64,000 bases of DNA from an uncultured Siphonobacter sp. (GCA_913775095.1 CAJYIW010000019.1:558001-622000), one strand, 5' to 3'; positions 9,704-18,821 are shown, numbered from the stretch's first letter. A program made the numbers and translations. Notes: generated by a model not told the origin, from the sequence alone.

Positions 9704-10672
9704 TCACTTAACCCGATCCAGTTCCATTTTTAATTCTTCCACCAGCGTTTTCATTCGGTCCAGTGATAAAGGCGGTTCGGGTAACTGAGTGCTGTAAAAA
9801 CCCCGCACGGCCCAAACTTCCAATACATCTTTCGAGGAAACTTCAATCGTTTGAATACCCGGATTATCTGAACTCAACAATAGCGTATTCTTGATTTTAA
9901 GCTGGTTATAGACCCGTCGGTACATGATCCCCTGCGGACGAGCGACAATGAGGTAATGTGTTGAATCTTCTATTTTATACCAGTCGGTGAGTTGTTCGGC
10001 AATGATGATGGAACCGGGAATGGAGAAGTCCTCACCCGCTTCAAAGGCCCGGACTACTCCCGACTGCGTTTGCGGTCCCTGAAAGGGTGGTAAACCCTGA
10101 ATAAACTCCCCCTGTCTGGATTTATTGAGGTACTCACTGGTTTGCTCCTTCTTAACCAGGCGAATGCCCGAATCATTACTAAAACCAGGGGTTGAGGCAG
10201 GAACCGATGGGGCGGTTACCGATGGCGGTATCACACTTTCGAAGGACTTGGGTTTCTCAGCCGTGGCAGGCAAAGCCGCCGGAAAGTCGAGCCGGCTCAG
10301 CTTACGCAGGGTGACCCGCTGAGCGACCAGATTGACCTGGGACTTTTGCCGGAAATACGTATCCACCACTTTCTGAATGGGTTGGGCCGGACGCGAAGGC
10401 TCAGCCCTATACACGGGCGGAGGCGGTGCCGACGTTCCCAGATTCAGGCTCGGCGTATCCCGCACGCGGCGTAAATCAGCCGTTAGTAATTGATCCAGCG
10501 TGACGCCGAAAAGTTGGGAAAGCTTAATTAAGGTCTCTCGCGGCGGGTTGGCCCGAGCTTCTTCGTAGGCTCCAATATTAGGTCGTTTGGTTCCTAACCG
10601 ACGAGCTAACTGTTCCTGAGTCAGATCGTTACGATTCCGTAAATACCGAATATTCTCACTAATGATGCTCAT
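9704..10672 (-). CDS. XRE-family regulator with a C-terminal sensor-like domain
   Basis: 322 residues. Residues 5-65 form a classic Cro/C1 helix-turn-helix (LTQEQLARRLG...NIGAYEEARANPP). A long Pro/Ser/Thr-rich low-complexity linker follows (about 75-205), and the C-terminal part (about 205-290) resembles the LexA/S24-type beta fold (PGSIIIAEQLTDWYKIED, then beta strands), but I see no Ser-Lys protease dyad I could assign. The protein ends with a short coiled-coil-like helix (DRMKTLVEELKMELDRVK). Probably a DNA-binding regulator sensing an unknown signal. The start sits only 1 nt after GAGGAGG, an unusual Shine-Dalgarno-like stretch for this phylum but too close to act as a standard one. Confidence 0.85.
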   Translation of the reverse strand: MSIISENIRYLRNRNDLTQEQLARRLGTKRPNIGAYEEARANPPRETLIKLSQLFGVTLDQLLTADLRRVRDTPSLNLGTSAPPPPVYRAEPSRPAQPIQKVVDTYFRQKSQVNLVAQRVTLRKLSRLDFPAALPATAEKPKSFESVIPPSVTAPSVPASTPGFSNDSGIRLVKKEQTSEYLNKSRQGEFIQGLPPFQGPQTQSGVVRAFEAGEDFSIPGSIIIAEQLTDWYKIEDSTHYLIVARPQGIMYRRVYNQLKIKNTLLLSSDNPGIQTIEVSSKDVLEVWAVRGFYSTQLPEPPLSLDRMKTLVEELKMELDRVK

Positions 10673-10682
10673 ACCTCCTCGC

Positions 10683-10707
10683 GTTTTGACAAAATTTTTA
10701 GCAAAAC
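10683..10707. promoter_or_regulatory. inverted repeat upstream of the XRE gene (possible operator)
   Basis: GTTTTG at 10683-10688 and CAAAAC at 10702-10707 form a small palindrome 11 nt upstream of the XRE start, in an otherwise unremarkable 219-nt divergent region shared with the gene at 10892. XRE regulators often bind such sites in their own promoters; this is inference. Confidence 0.35.
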
Positions 10708-10891
10708 TATTTAAAATTAAAAGTCAGTCAAGTATTCCACGCAGGTATTCGCTGTTCTTACCCATTTTTACTCGACTTACCACTATTTTCTACAACTCTT
10801 CCGGGGCTAACTTTCAGAGATTGTGAGTAGCTTTCCACACTTATTAGGCCTAGCCCCATTCAAGTAGCTCGGATTATACCCTTACTTCAGC

Positions 10892-13753
10892 ATGTCAAGT
10901 CTGTTACGGTTAGTAGTTATTACATTAACGCTCAGCTTTTTAGCACTGCAATCCTGGGCTCAGTTGGGAACTACGACGCAGAACCCCGCCTCCCTACGCT
11001 GGTCCCGGAAACGCACCCCTCACTTTCAGCTAATCTATCCCAGGGGATATGATTCGTTAAGTAATCGGCTCGCGAATACGCTGGAAGCAGTCTACGAGCC
11101 CGTCTCGAAAACACTCGGCTGCCAGCCCCGGCGGATTTCTTTAGTATTGCAAACCCAGAATACCGTATCCAATGGCTTTGTGACGCTTATGCCCCGCCAC
11201 ACCGAGTTTTTCATTACTCCTCCGCAGGATGCTAATTTTCTGGGTAACAACCGCTGGCTGGACTTACTGGCGGTCCACGAATTTCGCCATGTTGTACAGA
11301 ATGAAAAGGCCGTGACGGGCGTTAGTAAAGCTCTCTTTTATGCCTTTGGGTACAACGCCACTTCGTTCATCAACCTGGGAATTCCGGACTGGTTTAGCGA
11401 AGGAGATGCGGTCTGCACAGAAACGGCTTTAACGGCCGGGGGACGCGGCCGGATCCCCGAGTTCAACCTGCTGCAACGGACTCAGTTATTAAGTTTAGCT
11501 AAACCCTTCCCTTACTTCAAAGCCGTGGCCGGATCTTATAAGGATAATGTTCCGGACTGGTATGTACTGGGCTATCAGCTAACGAATTACACCCGCCGAT
11601 CCTTCGGACCCGATGTTTGGGACAAGACCCTGAACAGGTATTACCGATTTCCTTTCTATCCCTTTTCTTTTTCGGATAAGCTTCGCAAAACCACCGGGAC
11701 CGGGGTAGAAAAACTGTACGATCGGGCCAATCAGGACTTCAAAAAACAATGGTCCGAGCAACAGCCTGGTATAACGACTCCCGCTGCGTATCAGTCAGCA
11801 GTACCTTCGGTTTATACCGATTACCAATACCCGCAGTTCTTACCGGACGGCAACATTATTGCTTTAAAATCGGGTCTGGCCCATATTCCTACATTCGTAA
11901 AACTGGATCAGCAGAACGAAGAAAAGCTCTTTGAAACGGGATTTCTGAATAATGCGGCAACCCTTTCGCTGGGCTCTCATACGCTGGTCTGGGCGGAACA
12001 GCACTTTGATCCCCGCTGGGGCATGCGGGATTACACGGTACTGAAAACGCTGCATACGCAGACCGGAAAGATTACTAAATTAAGCTCCCGGACTCGTTAC
12101 TTCGCTCCCGGCATTTCTCCTGACGATTCCCTGGTAATCTGCGTTGAAGTTGATACGCAGGGCAAGAGTCAACTGGTATTACTGGATGCCACTACAGGTG
12201 CTATTTTAAGAACCTACGCCAATCCGACGCAGGCGTTTTATCAGCAACCCCGATTTTCCACGGACGGCCGTCAGGTGGTAGTAACCAAGCAGTCGGGCAA
12301 TCGGAAAACATTTGAGATCATTGACGTAGCAACCGGGAAGTCTTTCGAGGTATTTGAGCCGATGATTCAAAACATTGCTCAACCCTTACTTCATGAAAAC
12401 TGGTTAATTTACAATGCCCCGTATTCCGGGACCGACCAGATTTATGCCTATCATCTTTCATCCAAGAAAACCTATCAGGTGACCAGCCGTCCCTTTGGGG
12501 CTTACCACGCTGCTCTTTCCCCCGATCGTCAGAGCCTGGCTTTTCAGGATTTTGATGCCAAAGGCTTCCGGATCGCTACCATGCCCTTTGATACAACCCG
12601 CTGGACGGAAATACAGGAAATTCCAGTGGCCCCCGATCGGGCGTTTGCCCCCCTGGTTCAGCAGGAAAAAAATGCGGATGTTCTGGATCGCGTCCCTCAG
12701 CGGGATTATCAAACCCGCCCCTACTCCAAAGCCCATTTGTTTAATATTTATAACTGGGGACCGACTTTTAGTTCCAGCGTGACCAATCTGAATCTTGGTC
12801 TGGAATCCCAGAATCTGACTTCGACGGCTTTTACCTCCGCTGGCTTTAATTATAACGCCGCCGAGCGGCAGGGGCAGTGGTACGGTAACTTCAGCTATTA
12901 CGGCTGGTATCCTGTCCTGGATGTAAGCATCAGCAGCGGGGCACGGGCCACGAGCTATGCACTGGATCGGGAAGCTCCCCTGGATAGCACGGGTATTGAC
13001 CGCTGGCGGCAGAATGACTTCAACGTGGGACTTCGGTTGCCTTTAACCCTTACGCATTCCCGATACCGGGAAGGGCTATCGATGGCCGTGTACGCTAACC
13101 TGATTCAGACCAAAGGGTATGATCTTTGGGTACGTAGCCGCAATGAACCCGGTTCGAATACCCTGATGGCCACTACCGTATCATTGGCCTATAATCGCTT
13201 ATTACGCCAGGCTAAACGCGATGTACAGCCCCGCTGGGGTCAAACGTTTTCTGCCTATGCCCGGAATACGCCCTTCGGAGGAACTTTGCAGGGGCATTTG
13301 TTAGCCCTGCAAACCCGGCTGTATTTTCCCGGAATCGGTCCGCACCATTCCCTGCGGATTTTCGGCGGGATTCAGTTTCAGGGAGCCGGCGATACGTATG
13401 CCTTTGGCAGCCCCCTGTTTTTTCCGAGAGGGTATGCGTATCCGTCGAGTCGGCGGTTAACGACGGGAAGTATTCAATACCAGCTACCCCTTTTCTATCC
13501 GGATTGGGCCCTGGGGCCGCTACTGTACCTGCAACGGGTCAAGCTGAATGCCTTCGTTGACGCGGGTCAGGCCCTGGTCGCCACGCGGAACGGAGCTTCA
13601 GGCACTCGCCTGTACGGATCAGCCGGGCTGGACCTTAGCTTTGACTTCAACCTGCTGCGTTTCCGTCAGCCGCTGGAAGTCGGGTTTCGTCAACTCTGGA
13701 CCCGGGAAGGCCGATACCGTCCCGAGTTTCTGGTCATCGATATTGGCTTCTGA
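10892..13753 (+). CDS. zincin metallopeptidase-like/TolB-type propeller/beta-barrel outer-membrane protein
   Basis: 953 residues. A signal peptide ends around SWAQ (residue 23). An N-terminal peptidase-like domain carries HEFRH (129-133, matching HExxH) and WFSEGDA 34 residues later (Glu170), the gluzincin ligand pattern of M1-like peptidases. A middle part (about 300-580) shows repeated strand motifs such as FLPDGNIIAL and SPDDSLVI, as in TolB/PD40 beta-propellers. The C-terminal 350 residues look like a BamA/TamA-type surface-antigen barrel and end in Phe (VIDIGF), as outer-membrane barrels do. It could be an outer-membrane-anchored peptidase or envelope assembly factor. The combination of domains is read by eye. 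Confidence 0.8.
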   Translation: MSSLLRLVVITLTLSFLALQSWAQLGTTTQNPASLRWSRKRTPHFQLIYPRGYDSLSNRLANTLEAVYEPVSKTLGCQPRRISLVLQTQNTVSNGFVTLMPRHTEFFITPPQDANFLGNNRWLDLLAVHEFRHVVQNEKAVTGVSKALFYAFGYNATSFINLGIPDWFSEGDAVCTETALTAGGRGRIPEFNLLQRTQLLSLAKPFPYFKAVAGSYKDNVPDWYVLGYQLTNYTRRSFGPDVWDKTLNRYYRFPFYPFSFSDKLRKTTGTGVEKLYDRANQDFKKQWSEQQPGITTPAAYQSAVPSVYTDYQYPQFLPDGNIIALKSGLAHIPTFVKLDQQNEEKLFETGFLNNAATLSLGSHTLVWAEQHFDPRWGMRDYTVLKTLHTQTGKITKLSSRTRYFAPGISPDDSLVICVEVDTQGKSQLVLLDATTGAILRTYANPTQAFYQQPRFSTDGRQVVVTKQSGNRKTFEIIDVATGKSFEVFEPMIQNIAQPLLHENWLIYNAPYSGTDQIYAYHLSSKKTYQVTSRPFGAYHAALSPDRQSLAFQDFDAKGFRIATMPFDTTRWTEIQEIPVAPDRAFAPLVQQEKNADVLDRVPQRDYQTRPYSKAHLFNIYNWGPTFSSSVTNLNLGLESQNLTSTAFTSAGFNYNAAERQGQWYGNFSYYGWYPVLDVSISSGARATSYALDREAPLDSTGIDRWRQNDFNVGLRLPLTLTHSRYREGLSMAVYANLIQTKGYDLWVRSRNEPGSNTLMATTVSLAYNRLLRQAKRDVQPRWGQTFSAYARNTPFGGTLQGHLLALQTRLYFPGIGPHHSLRIFGGIQFQGAGDTYAFGSPLFFPRGYAYPSSRRLTTGSIQYQLPLFYPDWALGPLLYLQRVKLNAFVDAGQALVATRNGASGTRLYGSAGLDLSFDFNLLRFRQPLEVGFRQLWTREGRYRPEFLVIDIGF

Positions 13754-13904
13754 TCGTCTGGGCGGGCGGAATGGTCTTTTTTCACATTTTTTAACGGCCC
13801 AAACGTCGATTTCGTGGGCAAAAACCGGAAAGCCTGTTGCTATTGTCGGTTTTCATGCGATACCTTGCCCTCGTCAAATTTGTGAAACGATTAAGTTCTC
13901 AGCC

Positions 13905-14615
13905 ATGAAACCTTTCATTTTAGTAGTTGCTCTGCTGTTCAGCACCACGCTGTCTTTTGCCCAGTTTCGCTCGAACCGGAATCGGAATGACAATGATCAG
14001 ACGGTTCAGTTTTACTCCCGGTCAAATTACCGGGGGGACGTGGTTCGTCAGAATACCGGAACCTACCGAACCATCAACTGGACCATCAATTCCATTCAGA
14101 TTCCACAGGGCTACGTGGTAGAAGCCTTTTCGGAGCCTAATTTCCGGGGCGAGTCCGTTAAACTCATGGGCAATGTCGCTCAGTCGGGTAATCAGATTCG
14201 TTCACTCCGCATCGCCCGTGATTATAACAATGGCCGTCCTGATTATTCCAATGGCGGCCGCCCCGGCAACTCCGGCCGTCCCGGTTACAATGATCGTCCG
14301 GGCTATAACGATCGTCCGAATTACAATGACCGTCCCGGTTATACTGATCGCAATGGCTCGGTAGTATTTTTTGCCGATGATAACTACCGGGGTAGTTCAG
14401 CTACCCTGAACGTGGGCCGTCACCGTTCCTCTTCCTTAGGCCAGTTGAACCGTCAGGCGTCCTCCATTCAGATCCCTGCCGGATACAGCATTCAGGTGTT
14501 TGAAAATGATCGGTTCACGGGTCCTTCCCACACGCTTACCAACAGCTCTGATCGCCTGAGAAATATCGGCTGGAATGACCGCATCTCTTCCGTTATCATC
14601 AGCCGTACCCGCTAA
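13905..14615 (+). CDS. secreted beta/gamma-crystallin-like protein
   Basis: The start was set at 13905 because a signal peptide (MKPFILVVALLFSTTLSFAQ) begins there; the frame is open further upstream but would run through the previous gene's end. The 236-residue product has two crystallin-type domains (about 33-105 and 152-235), with Greek-key signatures such as FYSRSNYRG, FSEPNFRG, FADDNYRG and FENDRFTG and the SIQIPxGY strand repeated in both halves. Between them lies a linker of four RPxYND-type repeats. Bacterial beta/gamma-crystallins are typically exported, often calcium-binding, stress- or envelope-related proteins; the role here is unknown. Confidence 0.85.
   Translation: MKPFILVVALLFSTTLSFAQFRSNRNRNDNDQTVQFYSRSNYRGDVVRQNTGTYRTINWTINSIQIPQGYVVEAFSEPNFRGESVKLMGNVAQSGNQIRSLRIARDYNNGRPDYSNGGRPGNSGRPGYNDRPGYNDRPNYNDRPGYTDRNGSVVFFADDNYRGSSATLNVGRHRSSSLGQLNRQASSIQIPAGYSIQVFENDRFTGPSHTLTNSSDRLRNIGWNDRISSVIISRTR
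14277..14348 (+). repeat. four tandem 18-nt repeats inside the crystallin gene
   Basis: Four in-frame 18-nt units encode R-P-G/N-Y-N/T-D, the flexible linker between the two crystallin domains. Units differ mostly at third codon positions, so the protein repeat is being kept, not just the DNA. Copy number could vary between strains. Confidence 0.9.
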
Positions 14616-14630
14616 TACGCATCCCGTATC

Positions 14631-14676
14631 AAGCAAAAGCGAGGCCCGTTCGAACGGGCCTCGCTTTTGCTTTTAA
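14631..14676. terminator. bidirectional terminator between convergent genes
   Basis: A near-perfect 42-nt palindrome: 20-bp arms of AAGCAAAAGCGAGGCCCGTT type around a CG centre, with T-rich ends on both strands. It sits between the crystallin gene and the convergent MBOAT gene and can serve both. Confidence 0.92.
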
Positions 14677-14689
14677 TCGCTAAAAAACA

Positions 14690-16174
14690 TTAGAACTGAA
14701 AGTATATAAAAGGCTGAACCTGTGAGGATTGCACCTGGGTCATTAAAATAATAATGGCTACTAACCAGGCCAGTTTCCCCACCAGCGGTAAACGGGCCAT
14801 TAACCCTTCCGCCTGGATTTCTACCGAGCGGGGAATGAAATGCAGGAAATAACCCATCAGCATGACCAGCAGCACATTTCGGTAGCCCAGGACAAACTCC
14901 GTAAAAATACCGGGTTTAAACTGAGTGGTGATTTGATTGATTACCTGCTCTGCTATTTCCATACTGTCGGCCCGAAAGAAAATCCAGCAGAAACAGACAA
15001 AATGAAACGTTAACAGCTGAGCCACCAGCCGCGGCATGGGAAAATTTCCAACGGAAAAATACGAGCGGAGAAAGCGATGAACCACCAGAGCCCCGCCGTG
15101 CAGAGCTCCCCAGAGAATAAAACGCCAGGCGGCCCCGTGCCATAAACCACCCAGCACCATCGTCATGAACAGATTCAGGTACGTTCGGAACGTGCCCTTG
15201 CGATTTCCTCCCAATGAGATGTAGAGGTAATCCCGTAGCCAGCTTGACAGGGATATATGCCAGCGACGCCAGAATTCGGTCACATTTCGGGACTGGTACG
15301 GAGAATCGAAATTGAGGGGATATTGAAAACCCAACAACAAAGCAATGCCGATGGCCATGTCCGAATACCCGGAAAAATCACAGTAAATCTGCAGGGCATA
15401 GCCGTAAACGCCAAACAGGTTTTCGAGGCCCGAGTACAGCGTAGGGTTATCAAAAATGCGGTCAACGAAGTTGATACTGATGTAATCAGAGATGATTACT
15501 TTCTTGAACATTCCGCTGCCAATCAGAAAAACTGCCCGGCCAAACTGTTCGGGAGTAACCACTACGGGCCGATACAGCTGCGGAATGAAGTCTTTGGCCC
15601 GCACAATGGGCCCGGCAACCAGCTGCGGAAAAAAGGAGACAAAAAAGGCGTAATCCAGCACGCTTTTGACTGGTTTGATTTCCCCGCGATAAATATCAAT
15701 GGTATAACTCAGCGACTGAAAGGTATAAAATGACACCCCTACCGGCAGGAAGATAGGTAATGGATCGAAAGGTTGCTGAGCCCATTGAGCCCAGGCTTCG
15801 TAAAAAAAATTGGTGTACTTGAAATACGCCAGCAGACCCAGATTCAGAATCAGGTTAATGATCATCCACATCCGCTTGTAAACCCTTTTTTCCGCATCGT
15901 AAATGAACCAGCCCAGCACATAATCCACCAGCGTAGCCAATACCAGCAACAGAAAATACCAGCCTGAAGATTTGTAATAGAAGTATAAAGAAAAAAGGGT
16001 CACAAAAATCACCTTGGAGCGATGATGGGGCTGAAGGATGACGTAAATACAGGAAAACCCCAGAAACAACCACAAAAACAACCCGCTGTTGAACAACATG
16101 GGTGCCTGGGGCTGATACTGTACTAAATCGGCTAATCGGTTAAAGTCGATCTGAAGCATATTCATGAAAGGCAT
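14690..16174 (-). CDS. MBOAT-family membrane O-acyltransferase (AlgI-like)
   Basis: 494 residues, about 10-12 membrane segments. MBOAT hallmarks: PVGVSFYTFQSLSY (144-157), FWRRWHISLSSWLRDYLYI (301-319) and LGGLWHGAAW with the catalytic His346. AlgI/DltB-type proteins pass acyl groups, usually acetyl, across the membrane to a periplasmic partner that modifies a polysaccharide. It is the last gene of a run with two SGNH proteins (overlap of 20-35 nt with the preceding gene, depending on which of three close ATG codons at 16174, 16165 or 16159 is used). Target glycan unknown: alginate-like exopolysaccharide, peptidoglycan or teichoic-like polymer are all possible. Confidence 0.9.
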   Translation of the reverse strand: MPFMNMLQIDFNRLADLVQYQPQAPMLFNSGLFLWLFLGFSCIYVILQPHHRSKVIFVTLFSLYFYYKSSGWYFLLLVLATLVDYVLGWFIYDAEKRVYKRMWMIINLILNLGLLAYFKYTNFFYEAWAQWAQQPFDPLPIFLPVGVSFYTFQSLSYTIDIYRGEIKPVKSVLDYAFFVSFFPQLVAGPIVRAKDFIPQLYRPVVVTPEQFGRAVFLIGSGMFKKVIISDYISINFVDRIFDNPTLYSGLENLFGVYGYALQIYCDFSGYSDMAIGIALLLGFQYPLNFDSPYQSRNVTEFWRRWHISLSSWLRDYLYISLGGNRKGTFRTYLNLFMTMVLGGLWHGAAWRFILWGALHGGALVVHRFLRSYFSVGNFPMPRLVAQLLTFHFVCFCWIFFRADSMEIAEQVINQITTQFKPGIFTEFVLGYRNVLLVMLMGYFLHFIPRSVEIQAEGLMARLPLVGKLAWLVAIIILMTQVQSSQVQPFIYFQF

Positions 16175-17366
16175 TCATCAAGGCCTGGTAAAGTAAATTC
16201 CCCTGAAATTCATAGCCTTTGCGGTTGTAATGAACTCCATCGCTGGTAATCAAATGGTTTTTCTTCCAGAAAGAAGCGGCTCCCGTAATCCCATACAAAT
16301 CCCAGCAGGGCAGATGATGCTGGCTCGCGTAATCCAGAATGGTTTGCCGTACCTCTTTCATCTTCGTATTGGGCTGCGTCCGGCGTTTATACGAATCTGC
16401 CGGAGTGGTTAATAACACCACCGCTCCGGGATTATGCTGCTGAAGTGACTGGACGAGCGAATCCATGTGAAGGGTTAATTCCGGCATGGTTAAACGCCCA
16501 TTGTGGGCTTCGTTGGTACCCAGTGAAACAATAATCAGCTGGGGTTCCAGTCCCTGGGTCTGCTCCGAAAAATACCGGGCTTGCTGGTAGTGCATGTACT
16601 GAGCTCCGTTTACTCCTACGGTATGATACAATACACCGGGCTGTCCATTTTCCAGACTGAAGCCAAACAGCGTGGCATGGTTCTGCCGCTCCTGACTGCG
16701 AATGGGCTCCAGCGTAAAGGAATCGTTCAGTTCGTGTAAATCAACGGTGTAAGGCTGTTGACCACTGATGCTGTCAGCGTGCTCAACTGACGCCATAATG
16801 GCTCCGCTGGCATCCAGAATGTTGTAATCAAAGCTATTGGTATCGCGGAGCGTAAAGAGTTTTAATCGGTCAAACTGATACCCCAGTGCTGAATCTGAGC
16901 GAATTTCAACGTTAATCCGTTTGCCGGGACTGGTATTTCGTACAGTGACGCCACCAATACCCACGGGAATCTGATCGTTTGGAATCACACACCGACGCGA
17001 CTCCCAGATCGCCTCACTACTGGTTTTATAGGTGTAGGGTTCATTCGTTCGGGCCACATGCAGGGGCACCACCAGGCCTCTGCCCGCATTGCCAAATTCG
17101 TACTGAAACTGCTTGCGAACCGTATTCGTCAGAAAGTCGGCCTGCAGATGCGAGTCACCGATGTGAAGGATACTGACGACTCCCGTATTTTTAGATTTGA
17201 GTTCAGCCAGTTTATCAAAAAACGGACTCAGGCTTTCGGCCTGTGAAATCACGTTTGTTTGCTGAGTTTCGTACGGTAAGGCTGGCATTTGCGTTGCGGG
17301 AGCCGTCTGTGCCCGGACGTTTCCGTACAGACCCAGCAGCAGACCCAGCAGTGCTATTCTGATCAT
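16140..17366 (-). CDS. periplasmic SGNH/GDSL-type O-acetyl transferase or esterase
   Basis: The start was set at 17366, where MIRIALLGLLLGLYGNVRAQ gives a good signal peptide; an in-frame alternative at 17411 adds 15 residues of no known use. Block I is HIGDSHLQ (Ser72 with this start), block III is VSLGTNE, and block V is SDGVHYNRKGY with the catalytic Asp/His pair near the C-terminus, so the triad looks complete. Such proteins accept acyl groups from an MBOAT partner or remove them. It lies between another SGNH protein and the MBOAT gene, and its start overlaps the upstream frame by 152 nt (see finding). Confidence 0.85.
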   Translation of the reverse strand: MIRIALLGLLLGLYGNVRAQTAPATQMPALPYETQQTNVISQAESLSPFFDKLAELKSKNTGVVSILHIGDSHLQADFLTNTVRKQFQYEFGNAGRGLVVPLHVARTNEPYTYKTSSEAIWESRRCVIPNDQIPVGIGGVTVRNTSPGKRINVEIRSDSALGYQFDRLKLFTLRDTNSFDYNILDASGAIMASVEHADSISGQQPYTVDLHELNDSFTLEPIRSQERQNHATLFGFSLENGQPGVLYHTVGVNGAQYMHYQQARYFSEQTQGLEPQLIIVSLGTNEAHNGRLTMPELTLHMDSLVQSLQQHNPGAVVLLTTPADSYKRRTQPNTKMKEVRQTILDYASQHHLPCWDLYGITGAASFWKKNHLITSDGVHYNRKGYEFQGNLLYQALMNAFHEYASDRL

Positions 17367-18732
17367 ACTTTTTCTTTTCGTATAAAAATGCTTTGGTAAG
17401 CAGGCGGGCAATTTTGCGACCGCCCGCGTATTTCAGGTGGGTATAATCTTTGTTGGCCAGACCGGCATTGACGTATTTCACCATCGACCCCTCCCCGCCC
17501 ATGGCCTCCCATAGATTCCAGAAGGTAACGCCCGTCTTTTTCGACATTTTACGCTGGGCGGCAATCAGGTAGGGAATACTGGGGAACGAAACGTAACTTT
17601 CGTCCTGCTTCATACTCCGGTCAGAAACGCCGATGACCAGAATGCTTGCTTCCGGGAAACCCCGTTTGATGCGTTCAATGGCGGCCATCATTTTAGGAAC
17701 GTACCAGCCCAGCTGAGTGGTATTGGGCTCAATGACATTTAAGCCGTATTGCAAAATGACGAGTTTATAATGCTGCAGGTTGTTGAACTGATGATACATG
17801 GATTCTGAAACTCCGAGCAGCCCCCAGCCCGAGTTTCCCCGAACGCTGAAGTTATCGACGTAAACGCCATGATCGGATTCAAAACTCAGTCCATACAGAG
17901 CCAGATCCCCCCCAAATGACAGACGGACCTGATTTCCCGAGGCGTGCAGGTCATGTTCCGTCAGAAATCCTTTACCAGCCAGTGTATCAGACTGTTCGGT
18001 ATGAGACCCGGAAGAAAAGGTTACCCGGCCGTTTTGACTGGAACGGTAAAATAGCCGAACACGATCAAACTTGCTCGGTCCATACGGACGGGCCGTCGTA
18101 TAATTCAGCACGTTATTACCTTCGGGAACGAAACTGTAGCCGGAAACGCCGAGCGGGGGACCACCCGGACTTTTTTCCAGAACGGAATACGTTTTAAAGT
18201 TCTTGAATTGATGACGAATCGTCATGCGGAAATTGGCTACGGGAGAAGTAACGGGCACGTACCCCACGCCACTGCCGCCAAATAAGGCCTGCAGGGTATC
18301 CCGGAAATCTCCGCACAACAGATCTCCTTCAATGAAAGAATCGCCGAAGAAAGCAATCCGAACGGGTTTGTTCCGGGCCTCCTCGGCCAGAGCGTTCATA
18401 ATCCGTTTTAGTCCCTGCCCCGTGGTATCGTAATCTTCAATGCAGGTTTGACCTTTCGGACAGGGCAATGAAGTTACCAAGCCAGAATCGAGGGGCGTGG
18501 CCCTGGGAGTAACCGCCACCGAATCTGGTTCTTTTACTTCGTTTTCCTCAGCAATCAACGGGAGTGTTTCGAGCGAATCAACCGTTGTTTTTTGCTCGAT
18601 GGAAGAAAAAAGTCGGATTGGTTTCAGATCATACCTACTCCACCAGGCTTCGGGAATGAACGAAAAACTCACTAAACAAGCCACCAGCAACAGCGTCAGT
18701 AAAGGCACTTGCCGAACAGAATTGGAGGCCAT
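17215..18732 (-). CDS. membrane-anchored SGNH/GDSL-type protein, possible frameshifted C-terminus
   Basis: The start was set at 18732 (MASNSVRQVPLLTLLLVACL, an N-terminal anchor or signal segment); the frame is open to 18792 but that stretch overlaps a hairpin. After a low-complexity stretch comes RIAFFGDSFIEGD (block I), a long beta-rich insert, VILQYGLNV at the block III position (Asn kept) and KDYTHLKYAGG as the Asp-x-x-His block V. The last 50 residues, after FLYEKKK, are basic, low-complexity and overlap the next gene by 152 nt. One extra A in the A-runs at 17369-17378 would instead end the protein at a TGA overlapping the next ATG. Likely works with the MBOAT protein downstream. Confidence 0.75.
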   Translation of the reverse strand: MASNSVRQVPLLTLLLVACLVSFSFIPEAWWSRYDLKPIRLFSSIEQKTTVDSLETLPLIAEENEVKEPDSVAVTPRATPLDSGLVTSLPCPKGQTCIEDYDTTGQGLKRIMNALAEEARNKPVRIAFFGDSFIEGDLLCGDFRDTLQALFGGSGVGYVPVTSPVANFRMTIRHQFKNFKTYSVLEKSPGGPPLGVSGYSFVPEGNNVLNYTTARPYGPSKFDRVRLFYRSSQNGRVTFSSGSHTEQSDTLAGKGFLTEHDLHASGNQVRLSFGGDLALYGLSFESDHGVYVDNFSVRGNSGWGLLGVSESMYHQFNNLQHYKLVILQYGLNVIEPNTTQLGWYVPKMMAAIERIKRGFPEASILVIGVSDRSMKQDESYVSFPSIPYLIAAQRKMSKKTGVTFWNLWEAMGGEGSMVKYVNAGLANKDYTHLKYAGGRKIARLLTKAFLYEKKKYDQNSTAGSAAGSVRKRPGTDGSRNANASLTVRNSANKRDFTGRKPESVF

Positions 18733-18774
18733 TCTAAAGCAATAATTATAGATGAGTCGGTTGGCAAAGCATGG

Positions 18775-18812
18775 ATGGCCGGAATACGCCACTTTTTACG
18801 TAGTCCGGCCAT
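18775..18812 (-). other. 9-bp hairpin between folD and the SGNH operon
   Basis: ATGGCCGGA at 18775-18783 pairs with TCCGGCCAT at 18804-18812. It directly follows the folD stop on the minus strand but lacks a T-run, so it may be a weak or factor-assisted terminator or a 5' UTR element of the SGNH operon. Confidence 0.5.
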
Positions 18813-18821
18813 GAAAACGTA

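Noticed and set aside
14277-14348. Tandem repeat that could be mistaken for a CRISPR-like array
   Set aside because: 18-nt units without spacers, in frame within a protein gene, with third-position variation.
15257-15733. 158-codon open frame antisense to the MBOAT gene
   Set aside because: Opposite strand of a well-supported membrane protein; no signal or domain.
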